Source: Nostoc sp. CHAB 5836 (GTDB lineage Bacteria; Cyanobacteriota; Cyanobacteriia; Cyanobacteriales; Nostocaceae). Taken from it: a stretch of DNA of 50,557 nucleotides. Positions 26,801 to 33,424 of this stretch are shown in pieces (position 1 is the first letter of the stretch; every line of letters begins with the position of its first letter). The stretch spans positions 1 through 50,557 of the forward strand of contig NZ_JAIVFV010000034.1 of assembly GCF_020829445.1 (NCBI RefSeq), in the 5' to 3' direction. A program made the translations under genes and the position numbers. Below the pieces are notes generated by a model. The model was not told the DNA's origin. It ran no database searches and worked only from the letters and a program-made list of their open reading frames with translations.

Positions 26801-29305
26801 TGCCACTGGTGAGATGTCTGTAGCCCAATAATGGCGGCAGTGCGGAGCAATTTGGAATAGTATTAGTCCTGTGCCGCAACCAATTTCCAGGACTCGATTT
26901 GGTTGCTGGCTGAGAATTATTTTTACTTTGTCGTTGAGCCACTCGCGCATTTGGTCTGCGGGAATGGATTGACCTGTGTAGCTGCTATTCCAGCCAACTA
27001 TATTAAAGGTTGAGTCTGGCTCGATATTAGTTTGGCTGTAAGTTTGGTTGTAGAGCATCTGCCATTGCTCTACTTGTTCGTCAAATTGGTTATTCTCAGG
27101 GCGATCGCTCCTTTGAGAATTGGCAACGATGTAACCAATCAGGCTTTGATTTCCAGTTTTTTCCTCATAAGCTATGACTACAGCCTGTTCTACTGCTGGG
27201 TGGTGGCTGAGTACAGTCTCAATTTCTCCTAGTTCTATACGGAAGCCGCGAATCTTAACTTGGTGATCGATGCGACCAAGATATTCAATATTGCCATCCG
27301 GTAAATAGCGAGCTAAATCGCCTGTTTTATATATAGGACTTACGCAAGAACTCTCTGAAACTCTTATTCCTCCGTGTCCTCTGTGTCCTCTGTGGTTCGA
27401 TTTTCCGTTACCTGTGTGTAAGTCCTGATATAGTTTGCCATCACTAAACGGATAAGAAATAAATTTCTCGGCAGTTAATTCGGGGCGATTGAGGTAGCCA
27501 CGGGCTAAACCAACACCACCGATATGTAATTCTCCGGTGATGCCAATAGGAACTGGTTGCAGATATTGATCTAGGATGTAAATCTGGGTGTTGGCAATGG
27601 GACGACCAATGGGAACTATCTGCTGCTGAATTTGTGGTAAACACTGCCAGTATGTGACATCAATTGCTGCTTCTGTTGGCCCGTAAAGATTGTGTAGTTC
27701 GCAGTTTAACCGCTCAAAGAAATGTTGTTTCAGATCATAAGGTAGTGCTTCTCCACTACAAATTACTCGCTTTAAGCAACTGCAATCTTCGAGGTTTGGT
27801 TCTTGCAAAAACACTCGCAGCATTGAAGGCACAAAATGGATGGTGGTAATTTGCTGCTGCTGTATCAGCTTGATTAAGTAAGCACTATCTTTATGCCCTT
27901 CCGGTTTGGCGACTACCAGAGTTGCACCTGCTAATAACGGCCAAAAGAATTCCCACACTGAGACATCGAAACTGAAGGGAGTTTTTTGGAGAATGCGATC
28001 GCTTGGTGTTAACTGATAAGTATCCTGCATCCACAGCAAGCGATTACTAATACCTTTGTGGGTATTCATTGCTCCCTTGGGCTTGCCTGTAGAGCCAGAA
28101 GTATAAATTACATAAGCTAAATTCTCTCCCGCTACCCCACTTGTGGTATTTTGTTGACTGTGTTGAGCAATAATTGGCCAATCTGCATCTAAACACAGCA
28201 CAATTACCTGATGCTCTGGTAACAATTCAGTGAGCGATCGCTGGGTGAGTAATACTGTAACTCCTGTATCTTGGAGGATATAATTCAGCCGTTCTTTGGG
28301 ATATTTGGGGTCTAATGGTAGATATGCTCCCCCAGCTTTGAGAATTCCTAACAGTCCTACCACCATCTCTAAGGAACGCTCAATGCAAATGCCAACTAGT
28401 GTTTCTGGTTTGACACCGTTTGTTTGCAAATAGTGAGCCAGTTGATTAGCTTTTTGATTAAGTTGTTGATAGGTTAATTGCTGATTTTCAAATCTCACCG
28501 CCACTGCATCAGGGTTGCGCTCTACTTGCTCTTCAAATAACTGATGAAGGCATTTGTCTTGGGGATAGTCAGCTTGAGTGTCATTCCATTGTGTAAGTAA
28601 TTGGTAACGTTCTGCTGTTGTGAGGATATCAATTTCTGACAATTCACAGTCAGGATTTGCCGTCACAGTTTCCAAGATTTGCCGAAAATGCCCCAACATT
28701 CTCTCGACAAAATCTCGATGAAAATTATTGTTTGGGAAAGTTACAGAAACAGAAGTATCTTGAATATCAATTGCAAAAACTAATTGAAAGTTGTTTAATA
28801 AAGAACTGCGGCTGCAAAATCCCTCTTGGATCAAAGCAATATCAAAAATTGTGGCTGGATTCCCATCTCTAGCGAGAAAGGTTTCAATCAGAGCCTCTAC
28901 ATCATAGCTTTGGTATCGGTATCCCTCTTGAAGATGACTGCGGGTTATTTTGAGTAAATCTTTAAAGGTGATGAGTTTTTGGGGGTTAAATCGGGAGAAG
29001 ATCAGGCTATCAGATTTGTCTTGGTTTAAAGCTCCCGTGGCTACAACAAATTCTTCTTGAGCCGTATATTTAAATATTAAAACTTGAATAACTGAAAGAT
29101 ATAAAGCTAGTTTATTAGCCGGATAGTTGGCAGTTAGACTATATACTATATCCCGGATTTTTTCCGATATAACACCAACTATTTTATCTTTATGCTCTAT
29201 TTGATTTCGACTTACACTATTAAATAAGGGTGTAACTGGCTGAATGTCTCGAAGTTGTCGAATTTGGTAATCTATGGCAACCAAATTTGCTTCCATCACT
29301 TCCAT
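20852..29305 (-). CDS. mcyA: Microcystin synthetase McyA (NRPS: partial C-A-NMT-PCP-C-A-PCP-E)
   Basis: A 2817-residue NRPS adding the N-methyl-Ser that becomes Mdha (position 7) and the D residue at position 1. Order: a C-terminal half of a C domain without HHxxxDG (1-200), A1 (from about 215), N-methyltransferase (about 740-1150; LEIGCGTGLIL near 805), A10 NGKID, PCP1 (LGGDSIRGIQ near 1238), C (about 1310-1750; HHSILDG), A2 (about 1760-2250), PCP2 (IGGDSILSIQ near 2302) and epimerase (about 2350-2800; HHLAVDG). The A1 pocket D-V-W-H-I-S-L-I-D-K is Ser. The A2 pocket D-A-W-F-L-G-N-V-V-K is the Leu code, whereas Ala is usual here. A 33-residue in-frame insert (residues about 625-658) sits immediately before KTGD of A1. 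The first ATG lacks a clear Shine-Dalgarno; another ATG is three codons downstream. Confidence 0.96.
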   Translation of the reverse strand: MEVMEANLVAIDYQIRQLRDIQPVTPLFNSVSRNQIEHKDKIVGVISEKIRDIVYSLTANYPANKLALYLSVIQVLIFKYTAQEEFVVATGALNQDKSDSLIFSRFNPQKLITFKDLLKITRSHLQEGYRYQSYDVEALIETFLARDGNPATIFDIALIQEGFCSRSSLLNNFQLVFAIDIQDTSVSVTFPNNNFHRDFVERMLGHFRQILETVTANPDCELSEIDILTTAERYQLLTQWNDTQADYPQDKCLHQLFEEQVERNPDAVAVRFENQQLTYQQLNQKANQLAHYLQTNGVKPETLVGICIERSLEMVVGLLGILKAGGAYLPLDPKYPKERLNYILQDTGVTVLLTQRSLTELLPEHQVIVLCLDADWPIIAQHSQQNTTSGVAGENLAYVIYTSGSTGKPKGAMNTHKGISNRLLWMQDTYQLTPSDRILQKTPFSFDVSVWEFFWPLLAGATLVVAKPEGHKDSAYLIKLIQQQQITTIHFVPSMLRVFLQEPNLEDCSCLKRVICSGEALPYDLKQHFFERLNCELHNLYGPTEAAIDVTYWQCLPQIQQQIVPIGRPIANTQIYILDQYLQPVPIGITGELHIGGVGLARGYLNRPELTAEKFISYPFSDGKLYQDLHTGNGKSNHRGHRGHGGIRVSESSCVSPIYKTGDLARYLPDGNIEYLGRIDHQVKIRGFRIELGEIETVLSHHPAVEQAVVIAYEEKTGNQSLIGYIVANSQRSDRPENNQFDEQVEQWQMLYNQTYSQTNIEPDSTFNIVGWNSSYTGQSIPADQMREWLNDKVKIILSQQPNRVLEIGCGTGLILFQIAPHCRHYWATDISPVALEYIQQQLSQLEPNLDHVHLLQRAADNFENLEAQRFDTIILNSVVQYFPNIDYLLQVLEGAVNAVAPGGCIFLGDVRNLQLQEAFHASVELHKALPDLSVTQWQQRVQRQIDQENELLIDPAFFAAIGQRFPQITHVEIHLQRGQHHNELTQFRYNVLLYVGDAVDVPQDVQWIDWQKQQLTLSALQHLLEETQPEILGVTRIPNARLVRPLKSGELLKNPQELQTVSQLRAVINAIAPEIGVEPDEFSALAEALSYSLVITWSDTSVCDYYDVIFIQRPSQGRIPKRVFTPTQKQTQRDWRLYANQPLQPKLKRQLIPQLRSYLETHLPEYMMPNAFVMLDAIPLTANGKIDRRALPSPEQIRLELANTFVPPCTPIEEILALIWAEVLGIEQVGIHDNFFELGGDSIRGIQAIAKARQMGCDFSLPQLFQHQTIQELASLVSQELSSLPTQKTEAFSLISEEQRLNLPEGVEDAYPLAALQAGMVFHSEYSTNVPIYHDVFTYHIRATLNIEALHSVIKQVVNRHPVLRTSFAFTNYQQPLQLVYQQVDVPLNLDDLSHLSTTEQELALDTWIEQEKTRHFDWNVPPLLRFHLHRRSSETFNLTLSFHHSILDGWSVASLLTELLQQYLYILSKNVLPLPAPPTITFRDFVALEQITLKSQECQEYWQQQLSDMTITKLPRWSKSNRDIKNWDSSVFISSRVSQGLKQLSKATGVPLKSVLLAAHLRVLSFLTNQTDILTGLVSNGRLEDTDGERVLGLFLNTLPFRLKLLGGTWTDLVRQTFDTERECLSFRRYPLAELQRNFGGEPLFETAFNFIHFHVYQDIIGVKDLEVLGGKFFNQTNFTLVANFSLHPISSQVELILKYDGNQLGEEQIKMIGGYYQEALTAIASQGPERYEKHCLLSDREQHRLLVAWNDTHADYAQDKCIHQLFAEQVERSPDAVAVVFENQQLTYRQLNERANQLAHYLQTQGVKPEVLVGICVERSPEMIIGMLAILKAGGAYLPLDPAYPQERLSGILTDAKPAVLLTQKQLIDKLGEHQAHIVCLDSYWHHTQESQQDPICATSIDNLVYVIYTSGSTGRPKGVQITHAGLLNLVCWHQDNYQVTSADRATQLAGVAFDAAVWEIWPYLTCGASVYLPNEEIRIAPLQLRDWLVSQAITISFLPTPLAESILLLDWPKNVALRTLLTGGDKLHHYPANSLPFNLVNNYGPTENTVVATSGLVPVKEEFDSSPAIGRPIANTQIYLLDANLQPVPIGAPGELHISGAGLARNYLNRPDLTNEKFIANPFSQESGARLYKTGDLARYLDNGEIEYLGRIDHQVKIHGFRIELGEIETVLNYHPAVEQAVVILPEDIPGNKRLVAYVVTQNQSTDRNDLRRFLQQKLPDYMIPSAFVFLEALPLTPNGKVDRKMLPLPEAELTREQEFVPPQTSIEQILATIWEDVLRLKQVSRYDKFFEIGGDSILSIQVVGRARQAGIKITPRQIFQYPTLAELAAVADTATSILAQQDLVTGVVPLTPIQHWFFEQNRSDLHHFNQSVLLQVPSHLKPELLSQAISKLLEHHDALRLRFVFEEGKWQQTSDRISDTIPFQVIDLSPTPQPLHAQTLEQIATTQQASLDLSTGPLIRVVLFQLGNNCDSRLLIIIHHLAVDGVSWRILLEDLFTAYQQLEQQETIQLPLKTLAFQDWAMLLQEYGKSEVVRSQLNYWLKQPWSEVNSLPVDHPTGKQNNSVASIADISVNLSQEQTRALLQKVPSAYNTQINDVLLTALVQTLAEWTGKSTVLLDLEGHGREDLFVDVDISRTVGWFTSIFPVVLQLPNQNHLGEALKSIKEQLRAIPQRGIGYGILRYLSQEQEISAQIAAIPLREISFNYLGQFDQGQGLELAPESKGSNHSLKGDRTHLLDITARVIEGQLQVNWSYSRHIHQNSTVELLAQKYLEALLKLIDHCLSSEVGGYTPSDFPVANLNQQELDEILAEID
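27331..27432. mobile_element. In-frame MITE-like insertion inside mcyA (A1 domain)
   Basis: An AGGACTTACGCA-type end (from about 27336) and the matching end TGTGTAAGTCCT (to about 27426) form an imperfect inverted repeat flanked by TATA/ATATA. The interior carries CCTCTGTGTCCTCTGTGG, a common cyanobacterial intergenic repeat. Compared with the corresponding DNA of mcyB and mcyC (GTTTTATATAATTTGCC versus GTTTTATATA-insert-ATATAGTTTGCC), about 99 bp has been added, a multiple of three, leaving the frame open. Confidence 0.85.
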
Positions 29306-29313
29306 ATGTAGTA

Positions 29314-29457
29314 TTAATCTTGTTGTGGTGATTGATTTTGTTCAATTTTTAACTGCTTGACTCTGGCGTGGGCTAGGGGGGATCGAATTCTATGCAGCTT
29401 CATAAAAAATTGGTATAACTGCTTTGGAAACAATAATTCATTAAGAAAAAAATTCAT
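29314..29457 (-). CDS. Candidate 47-residue small ORF in the mcyH-mcyA gap
   Basis: An open frame of 47 codons beginning MNFFLNELLFPKQLYQFFMK and ending in a Gln-rich tail (QNQSPQQD). It lies in the 209-bp gap between mcyH and mcyA, same strand. An AGGAGAG Shine-Dalgarno lies about 10 nt before its ATG, and its stop is 8 nt before the mcyA ATG, which itself has no clear Shine-Dalgarno. Translation of this leader could therefore couple ribosomes into mcyA. I do not recognise a family: it has an amphipathic/hydrophobic first half and a basic second half. It may equally be a chance frame in a leader region. Confidence 0.4.
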   Translation of the reverse strand: MNFFLNELLFPKQLYQFFMKLHRIRSPLAHARVKQLKIEQNQSPQQD

Positions 29458-29514
29458 TTATGTTTTACTCTCCTGCTCAGGATAATAGCCGAAATGCTTA
29501 CATTAAATAGAGTT

Positions 29515-31299
29515 TTATACATTTAACTTAGCTTTTTGAAGCTGATAATCCTGCACGGTTAAAAGTTGCCAACTGGAATCTTGTGAAAGCTCCAAAACCC
29601 ATTGATGATAATTAAACAGGCTTTCCCGATGCCCAACACTGATAAAGGTTGTTTTAGTATCTTGTAACTGTTGATATAAACTTCCTTCATTTTTCAAATC
29701 TAAAGCACTCGTTGCTTCATCTAATATAGTAAAACTAGGACGAGTAACTAAGAGTCGCGCGAAAGCAAGGCGTTGTTGTTCTCCTAGCGATAATATATTT
29801 TCCCAAGGAACTTCTGTATCAAAGCTATCAACTTTTGTTACCACGTTTTGGAGATTAACTTGTTGCAAAACTGCTTGGAGTTCTGTATTAGTCATTTGAC
29901 GATTTGTTCTCGGATAGAGTAACTGTTCGCGTAATGTTCCCAAAATTATATAAGGACGTTGAGGCAAAAATAAAACTTCTTCCAGGGGGGGGCGCACGAG
30001 ACGACCAGATCCGGCATCCCACAAACCAGCGATCGCTCTTAACAGAGAACTTTTACCTCTACCACTAGGCCCAACAATTAATAAACCTTCTCCTGGTTGA
30101 ACAGATAGTGATAAGTTTTCGACGATTACCTGAGCATAATTCGGTGTTTGTAAGGTGATATTCTCGAAAGCAATATGGTTTTCTTCGATTGTTTTAATGC
30201 TACTGACGTTCTCTGGTTTTTTGGTGACAGCTTCTAAAGCATCGGAAAACTCAACTAAACGCTCAACGTAACTAGAAAATCGTCCAGAACTCCCAAATTC
30301 ATCTATTAATGTGGCAATACCATTAGCAAACATACTGCAAGCGATAATTGCTTGATTAACTTGCCCGAAATCAATTTCACCGCGAATATATGCAGGTGCA
30401 AATATTAAAAACGGAAATATTTGAATAACAGACCGATATCCTCTGTTAAAAATGTCTTTATTTCTCTCCCAGTCAATCTTGCTGGCAGAGTTTTTTAGAA
30501 GATGATTAAATCGGCGCAAAATTATATTTAATTCTTGGTTTTCTCCCTGAAAAAAAGCTATCGATTCGGCATGATTCCGAACATGAGTTAGGCTATAAGT
30601 ATAGTCGGCTTTAAATTCAAGTTCATTTTGAGTAATTTTCTCTAATTCTTGACTCAAGTAAACAGCAATCAAATTACCTATAATCGTATAAATAAGCAGA
30701 ATAACTGCGGCAATTTGAGAAATTGACCAAAGAATTATTAAAAAAGTCGTCATTTCCAGGACTTTTTCTAAAAAAGTAGCTGCAAAATTGAGAGCAATCC
30801 TGGTAATAGGTTCGATTTCTTGGGATAGACGTTGATCTGGGTTATCAAGATCTGATATAAAATTTATTTTATAGTAGGCGCGATTCCTAAAATATTTTTC
30901 TAAAATCTCCTTATTGATCGATTGATACCAATCAAGTGCAACTTTTTTTCTGACAAATTTACTAAATGCTGTCAAGAGGGTGATTGAGAGCAGTCCAATG
31001 GCGTAAATCGATAAGGTCTTGAAAAACTTAGAAGTATCTTTATCTTGAATAATGACATCAATTAAATAGCGATCAACAAAGCTATTAATAGCAGTTACGC
31101 CCACAAGCCCGATGATTAATAAGATGAGAAGAGCGAGGATTCCCCATGAGCCAATCACCTCTGAAAATGGCCTTCCCTGGGGATCTGTTGGATACCAGTA
31201 AGGTTTAGCGATCGCTTGAAAATTATTCCAAAATCGAGTAAAACCCGAAATAGGAGGCGTATTTGTTAAGGGGCGATCGCGAACAACTTGAGTTTGCAT
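29515..31299 (-). CDS. mcyH: ABC transporter McyH (fused membrane and ATPase domains)
   Basis: A 594-residue half-transporter of the SbmA/BacA-like (ABC_membrane_2) type, in the inner membrane, thought to export microcystin; loss of McyH in Microcystis abolishes toxin production. About five hydrophobic segments occupy residues 45-310 (for example ILALLILLIIGLVGVTAINS and TTFLIILWSISQIAAVILL). The ATPase domain follows: Walker A GPSGRGKSS near 411, signature LSLGEQQRLAFARLL near 507, Walker B FTILDEATSALD near 527. The ATG at 31299 is preferred; an in-frame TTG two codons upstream is less likely. It is 24 nt downstream of mcyI and, unlike its position in some other clusters, lies on the same strand as the synthetases. 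Confidence 0.92.
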   Translation of the reverse strand: MQTQVVRDRPLTNTPPISGFTRFWNNFQAIAKPYWYPTDPQGRPFSEVIGSWGILALLILLIIGLVGVTAINSFVDRYLIDVIIQDKDTSKFFKTLSIYAIGLLSITLLTAFSKFVRKKVALDWYQSINKEILEKYFRNRAYYKINFISDLDNPDQRLSQEIEPITRIALNFAATFLEKVLEMTTFLIILWSISQIAAVILLIYTIIGNLIAVYLSQELEKITQNELEFKADYTYSLTHVRNHAESIAFFQGENQELNIILRRFNHLLKNSASKIDWERNKDIFNRGYRSVIQIFPFLIFAPAYIRGEIDFGQVNQAIIACSMFANGIATLIDEFGSSGRFSSYVERLVEFSDALEAVTKKPENVSSIKTIEENHIAFENITLQTPNYAQVIVENLSLSVQPGEGLLIVGPSGRGKSSLLRAIAGLWDAGSGRLVRPPLEEVLFLPQRPYIILGTLREQLLYPRTNRQMTNTELQAVLQQVNLQNVVTKVDSFDTEVPWENILSLGEQQRLAFARLLVTRPSFTILDEATSALDLKNEGSLYQQLQDTKTTFISVGHRESLFNYHQWVLELSQDSSWQLLTVQDYQLQKAKLNV

Positions 31300-31323
31300 A
31301 TTCAATAATAAATATAATGGTTC

Positions 31324-32349
31324 TCATTGCAGGTTTGGAAAATTGGGCCAAACTTCTGGATTCACAATATGAGGCGGCTTTTTACCCTGAAGCACTTGCA
31401 GTATTTGATTAGCTGCCGAAAGTGTAGCAGCTATAGCCGCTTCTGGTGTAACTCCAGCCAGGTGCGGTGACAAAATTACATTGTCAAAGTCATATAAAGG
31501 ATTCTCCTGAGATGGGGGTTCTGGCTCAAACACATCTATTGCTGCTCCTGCTATCCATTTTTCACCTATGGCTACAACCAAATCTTGCTCACGAACTATC
31601 TTCCCACGAGATGTATTAATTAAAAAAGCAGTGGGTTTCATTTTTTGGAAAGCTTCTAAAGCAAACATTTCATGAGTTTCATCGGTTAGTTCAGGATGCA
31701 AAGATACAAAGTCAGATTCCGCCAAAAGGGAGTCTAAGTTTTTTACCAAGGTTCCACCCACTGCTTCTGCCTTGGTGGATGGAACGTAAGGATCGTAAGC
31801 TAAAATTCGCATCTGGAATGCTGTACTGCACATACTGGCAACAGCACTACCAATCCTTCCTAGTCCAACAATACCAAGTGTTTTTCCTTCCAGTTGCATT
31901 GGTTGTACTTGATTCCGAATTAAGTAATTTCCTGTTTTTACACACTGATTAAGAAAAGTCAGCTTTTTTGCCAGAGCTAAAATCATGCAAATCGTGTGTT
32001 CGGCGACAGCAGTTGTTGACAAACCAGGATTGTTAACTACAACAATCCCATGTTTTGTTGCCGCAGCAATGTCAATTGCATCAGTGCCAAATCCAGATGT
32101 ACTGATGACTTTTAAATTTTTGGCGAATGCGATCGCTTGGGCATCTAATTGAGTAGGATAACGAACAAATACGCCGGATGCTTCTTGAATAGCGTTATTG
32201 ATTTGATTTTTTGTTGGTTCCTTTAAAATTTCGACATTAGTATGTTCTTCAAGCAGTTGTTCACCTGTCTCATGGTACATTTTCCCAATTAAAAGAACCT
32301 TCTGATTTTTAGTATCTACTGTGGAAGTTTGGCGGAAGATAGCTGTCAT
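31324..32349 (-). CDS. mcyI: D-isomer-specific 2-hydroxyacid dehydrogenase McyI
   Basis: A 341-residue NAD-dependent dehydrogenase of the 3-phosphoglycerate dehydrogenase superfamily. In microcystin clusters McyI is thought to help supply D-MeAsp, through 3-methylmalate oxidation, or serine precursors. Visible features are the Rossmann motif GIVGLGRIGSAV near residue 158, catalytic Arg in INTSRGKIV near 247, catalytic Glu region DVFEPEPPS near 275 and catalytic His in LSPHLAGVTPEA near 294. No C-terminal ACT regulatory domain is present. The ATG at 32349 is preceded by GAGG with 9-nt spacing. An in-frame TTG at 32364 overlaps that Shine-Dalgarno and is rejected. The gene is separated from mcyF by 334 bp, mostly a MITE. 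Confidence 0.92.
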   Translation of the reverse strand: MTAIFRQTSTVDTKNQKVLLIGKMYHETGEQLLEEHTNVEILKEPTKNQINNAIQEASGVFVRYPTQLDAQAIAFAKNLKVISTSGFGTDAIDIAAATKHGIVVVNNPGLSTTAVAEHTICMILALAKKLTFLNQCVKTGNYLIRNQVQPMQLEGKTLGIVGLGRIGSAVASMCSTAFQMRILAYDPYVPSTKAEAVGGTLVKNLDSLLAESDFVSLHPELTDETHEMFALEAFQKMKPTAFLINTSRGKIVREQDLVVAIGEKWIAGAAIDVFEPEPPSQENPLYDFDNVILSPHLAGVTPEAAIAATLSAANQILQVLQGKKPPHIVNPEVWPNFPNLQ

Positions 32350-32419
32350 CAAATTTATCCTCAACTAAATTTTTTACACAAATCACTATTTCACAAGCAA
32401 AGTCAACCTGAACAGACTA

Positions 32420-32600
32420 AGAGGTTGTTTGAAAAGTCTAAATTGTTACTTGCTTGGGCGATTATAAATCGCGGCTACACGAGACAAAACCTGCCTCCGC
32501 AGGTTAAAACCCTTGATTTTTTCTTAGTCCACGGAGGTGGACTTTGTTTGTGTAGTAGCGAATTCTATTCGCCCAATACTTTTCTTTTCAAACATCCTCT
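32420..32600. mobile_element. MITE-like element between mcyF and mcyI
   Basis: AGAGGTTGTTTGAAAAG (32420-32436) and CTTTTCAAACATCCTCT (32584-32600) are inverted repeats matching at 16 of 17 positions. Inside lie nested hairpins: AACCTGC/GCAGGTT (32488-32505), AGTCCAC/GTGGACT (32526-32543) and GCGAAT/ATTCGC near 32559-32573. It encodes nothing convincing and fills most of the 334-bp mcyF-mcyI gap. Similar sequences are dispersed in Nostocales genomes. Confidence 0.8.
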
Positions 32601-32683
32601 AATGTCAAATAAATCAAGGGTTTCAAAATCTGACTTCTATTTGCCAGGGCTTATTTTCAGGCATCCGTCTTCAGCAATTTTTT

Positions 32684-33394
32684 TTATGGAAGCGAATTAG
32701 AATCTAATAGCTGAAAAAAGTTTTGGGCAATAGTACTTAAAGGATCAATCGCTTTGATCGAATCAATTCCATTTGCCTTGAGATATTTTGTTAACAAATG
32801 GAATTCTGTACAACCAGAAATATAAGAATGAGTATTATATTTCTCTAATAAGTCTTTGATATCTGCAAGAATTTTGAATGGATCTTGTCCTCGCTTGAGT
32901 ATTTTAAATATCATATCATCAATCAATTGTTGCTCTGCTTTTGACAGAGAAATAATGCGTTCAGTAGCAATACAATTTTCCTGAAACAATTTTTTTGTAT
33001 AAGTTCCTGTGCTTGCCAATAAAAGGGCAGGTTCATCATGTTCTTGAAGTTGTTGATCGGCGATTTTAATTAGAGAAATTACTTTCCGCGTCAGATGTTC
33101 TGGAATCTGAGGTAAAGCATAATGAGCTAGACAACAGCCAATCACTATATGGTCAACAAGTTGATTGAGATTTTCCAGATGCAATTGGATAAAATCAATA
33201 AATTCTTTTTCATTCCCAGTATTAATGGAATTGTTGCGATCTGGTATAGATGGCAGTGAGAAAACAATAACATTAGGTGTTTCTTGTTCTTGATGAATAA
33301 ACTGGTTATATTCGTAAATAGATTTGAGAAATTCGGCGGTAACTACAGGTCCCATTCCGCCTAAAACTCCAAGAATTGGTGGCTTTTTACTCAT
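32684..33394 (-). CDS. mcyF: Aspartate/glutamate racemase McyF
   Basis: A 236-residue PLP-independent racemase of the Asp/Glu racemase family, cytosolic. In microcystin synthesis McyF provides D-amino acids; published work argues for Asp/MeAsp racemisation, with Glu also suggested. The two catalytic cysteines are in IVIGCCLAHYALP (near residue 84) and ISGCTEFHLL (near 195). The N-terminal GVLGGMGPVVTAEF is the family signature. It is slightly shorter than the Microcystis homologue (about 252 residues). An AGGAGA Shine-Dalgarno precedes the ATG, and the gene begins 30 nt after mcyE ends. Confidence 0.93.
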   Translation of the reverse strand: MSKKPPILGVLGGMGPVVTAEFLKSIYEYNQFIHQEQETPNVIVFSLPSIPDRNNSINTGNEKEFIDFIQLHLENLNQLVDHIVIGCCLAHYALPQIPEHLTRKVISLIKIADQQLQEHDEPALLLASTGTYTKKLFQENCIATERIISLSKAEQQLIDDMIFKILKRGQDPFKILADIKDLLEKYNTHSYISGCTEFHLLTKYLKANGIDSIKAIDPLSTIAQNFFQLLDSNSLP

Positions 33395-33424
33395 AATTTT
33401 CTCCTACTTTAACTGTATGGGTTA

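Noticed and set aside
32350..32364. TTG at 32364 as the start of mcyI
   Set aside because: It overlaps the GAGG ribosome binding site that serves the ATG at 32349.
32329..32700. Plus-strand 123-codon open frame between mcyI and mcyF
   Set aside because: It consists mostly of translated MITE hairpins and overlaps both neighbouring genes antisense.
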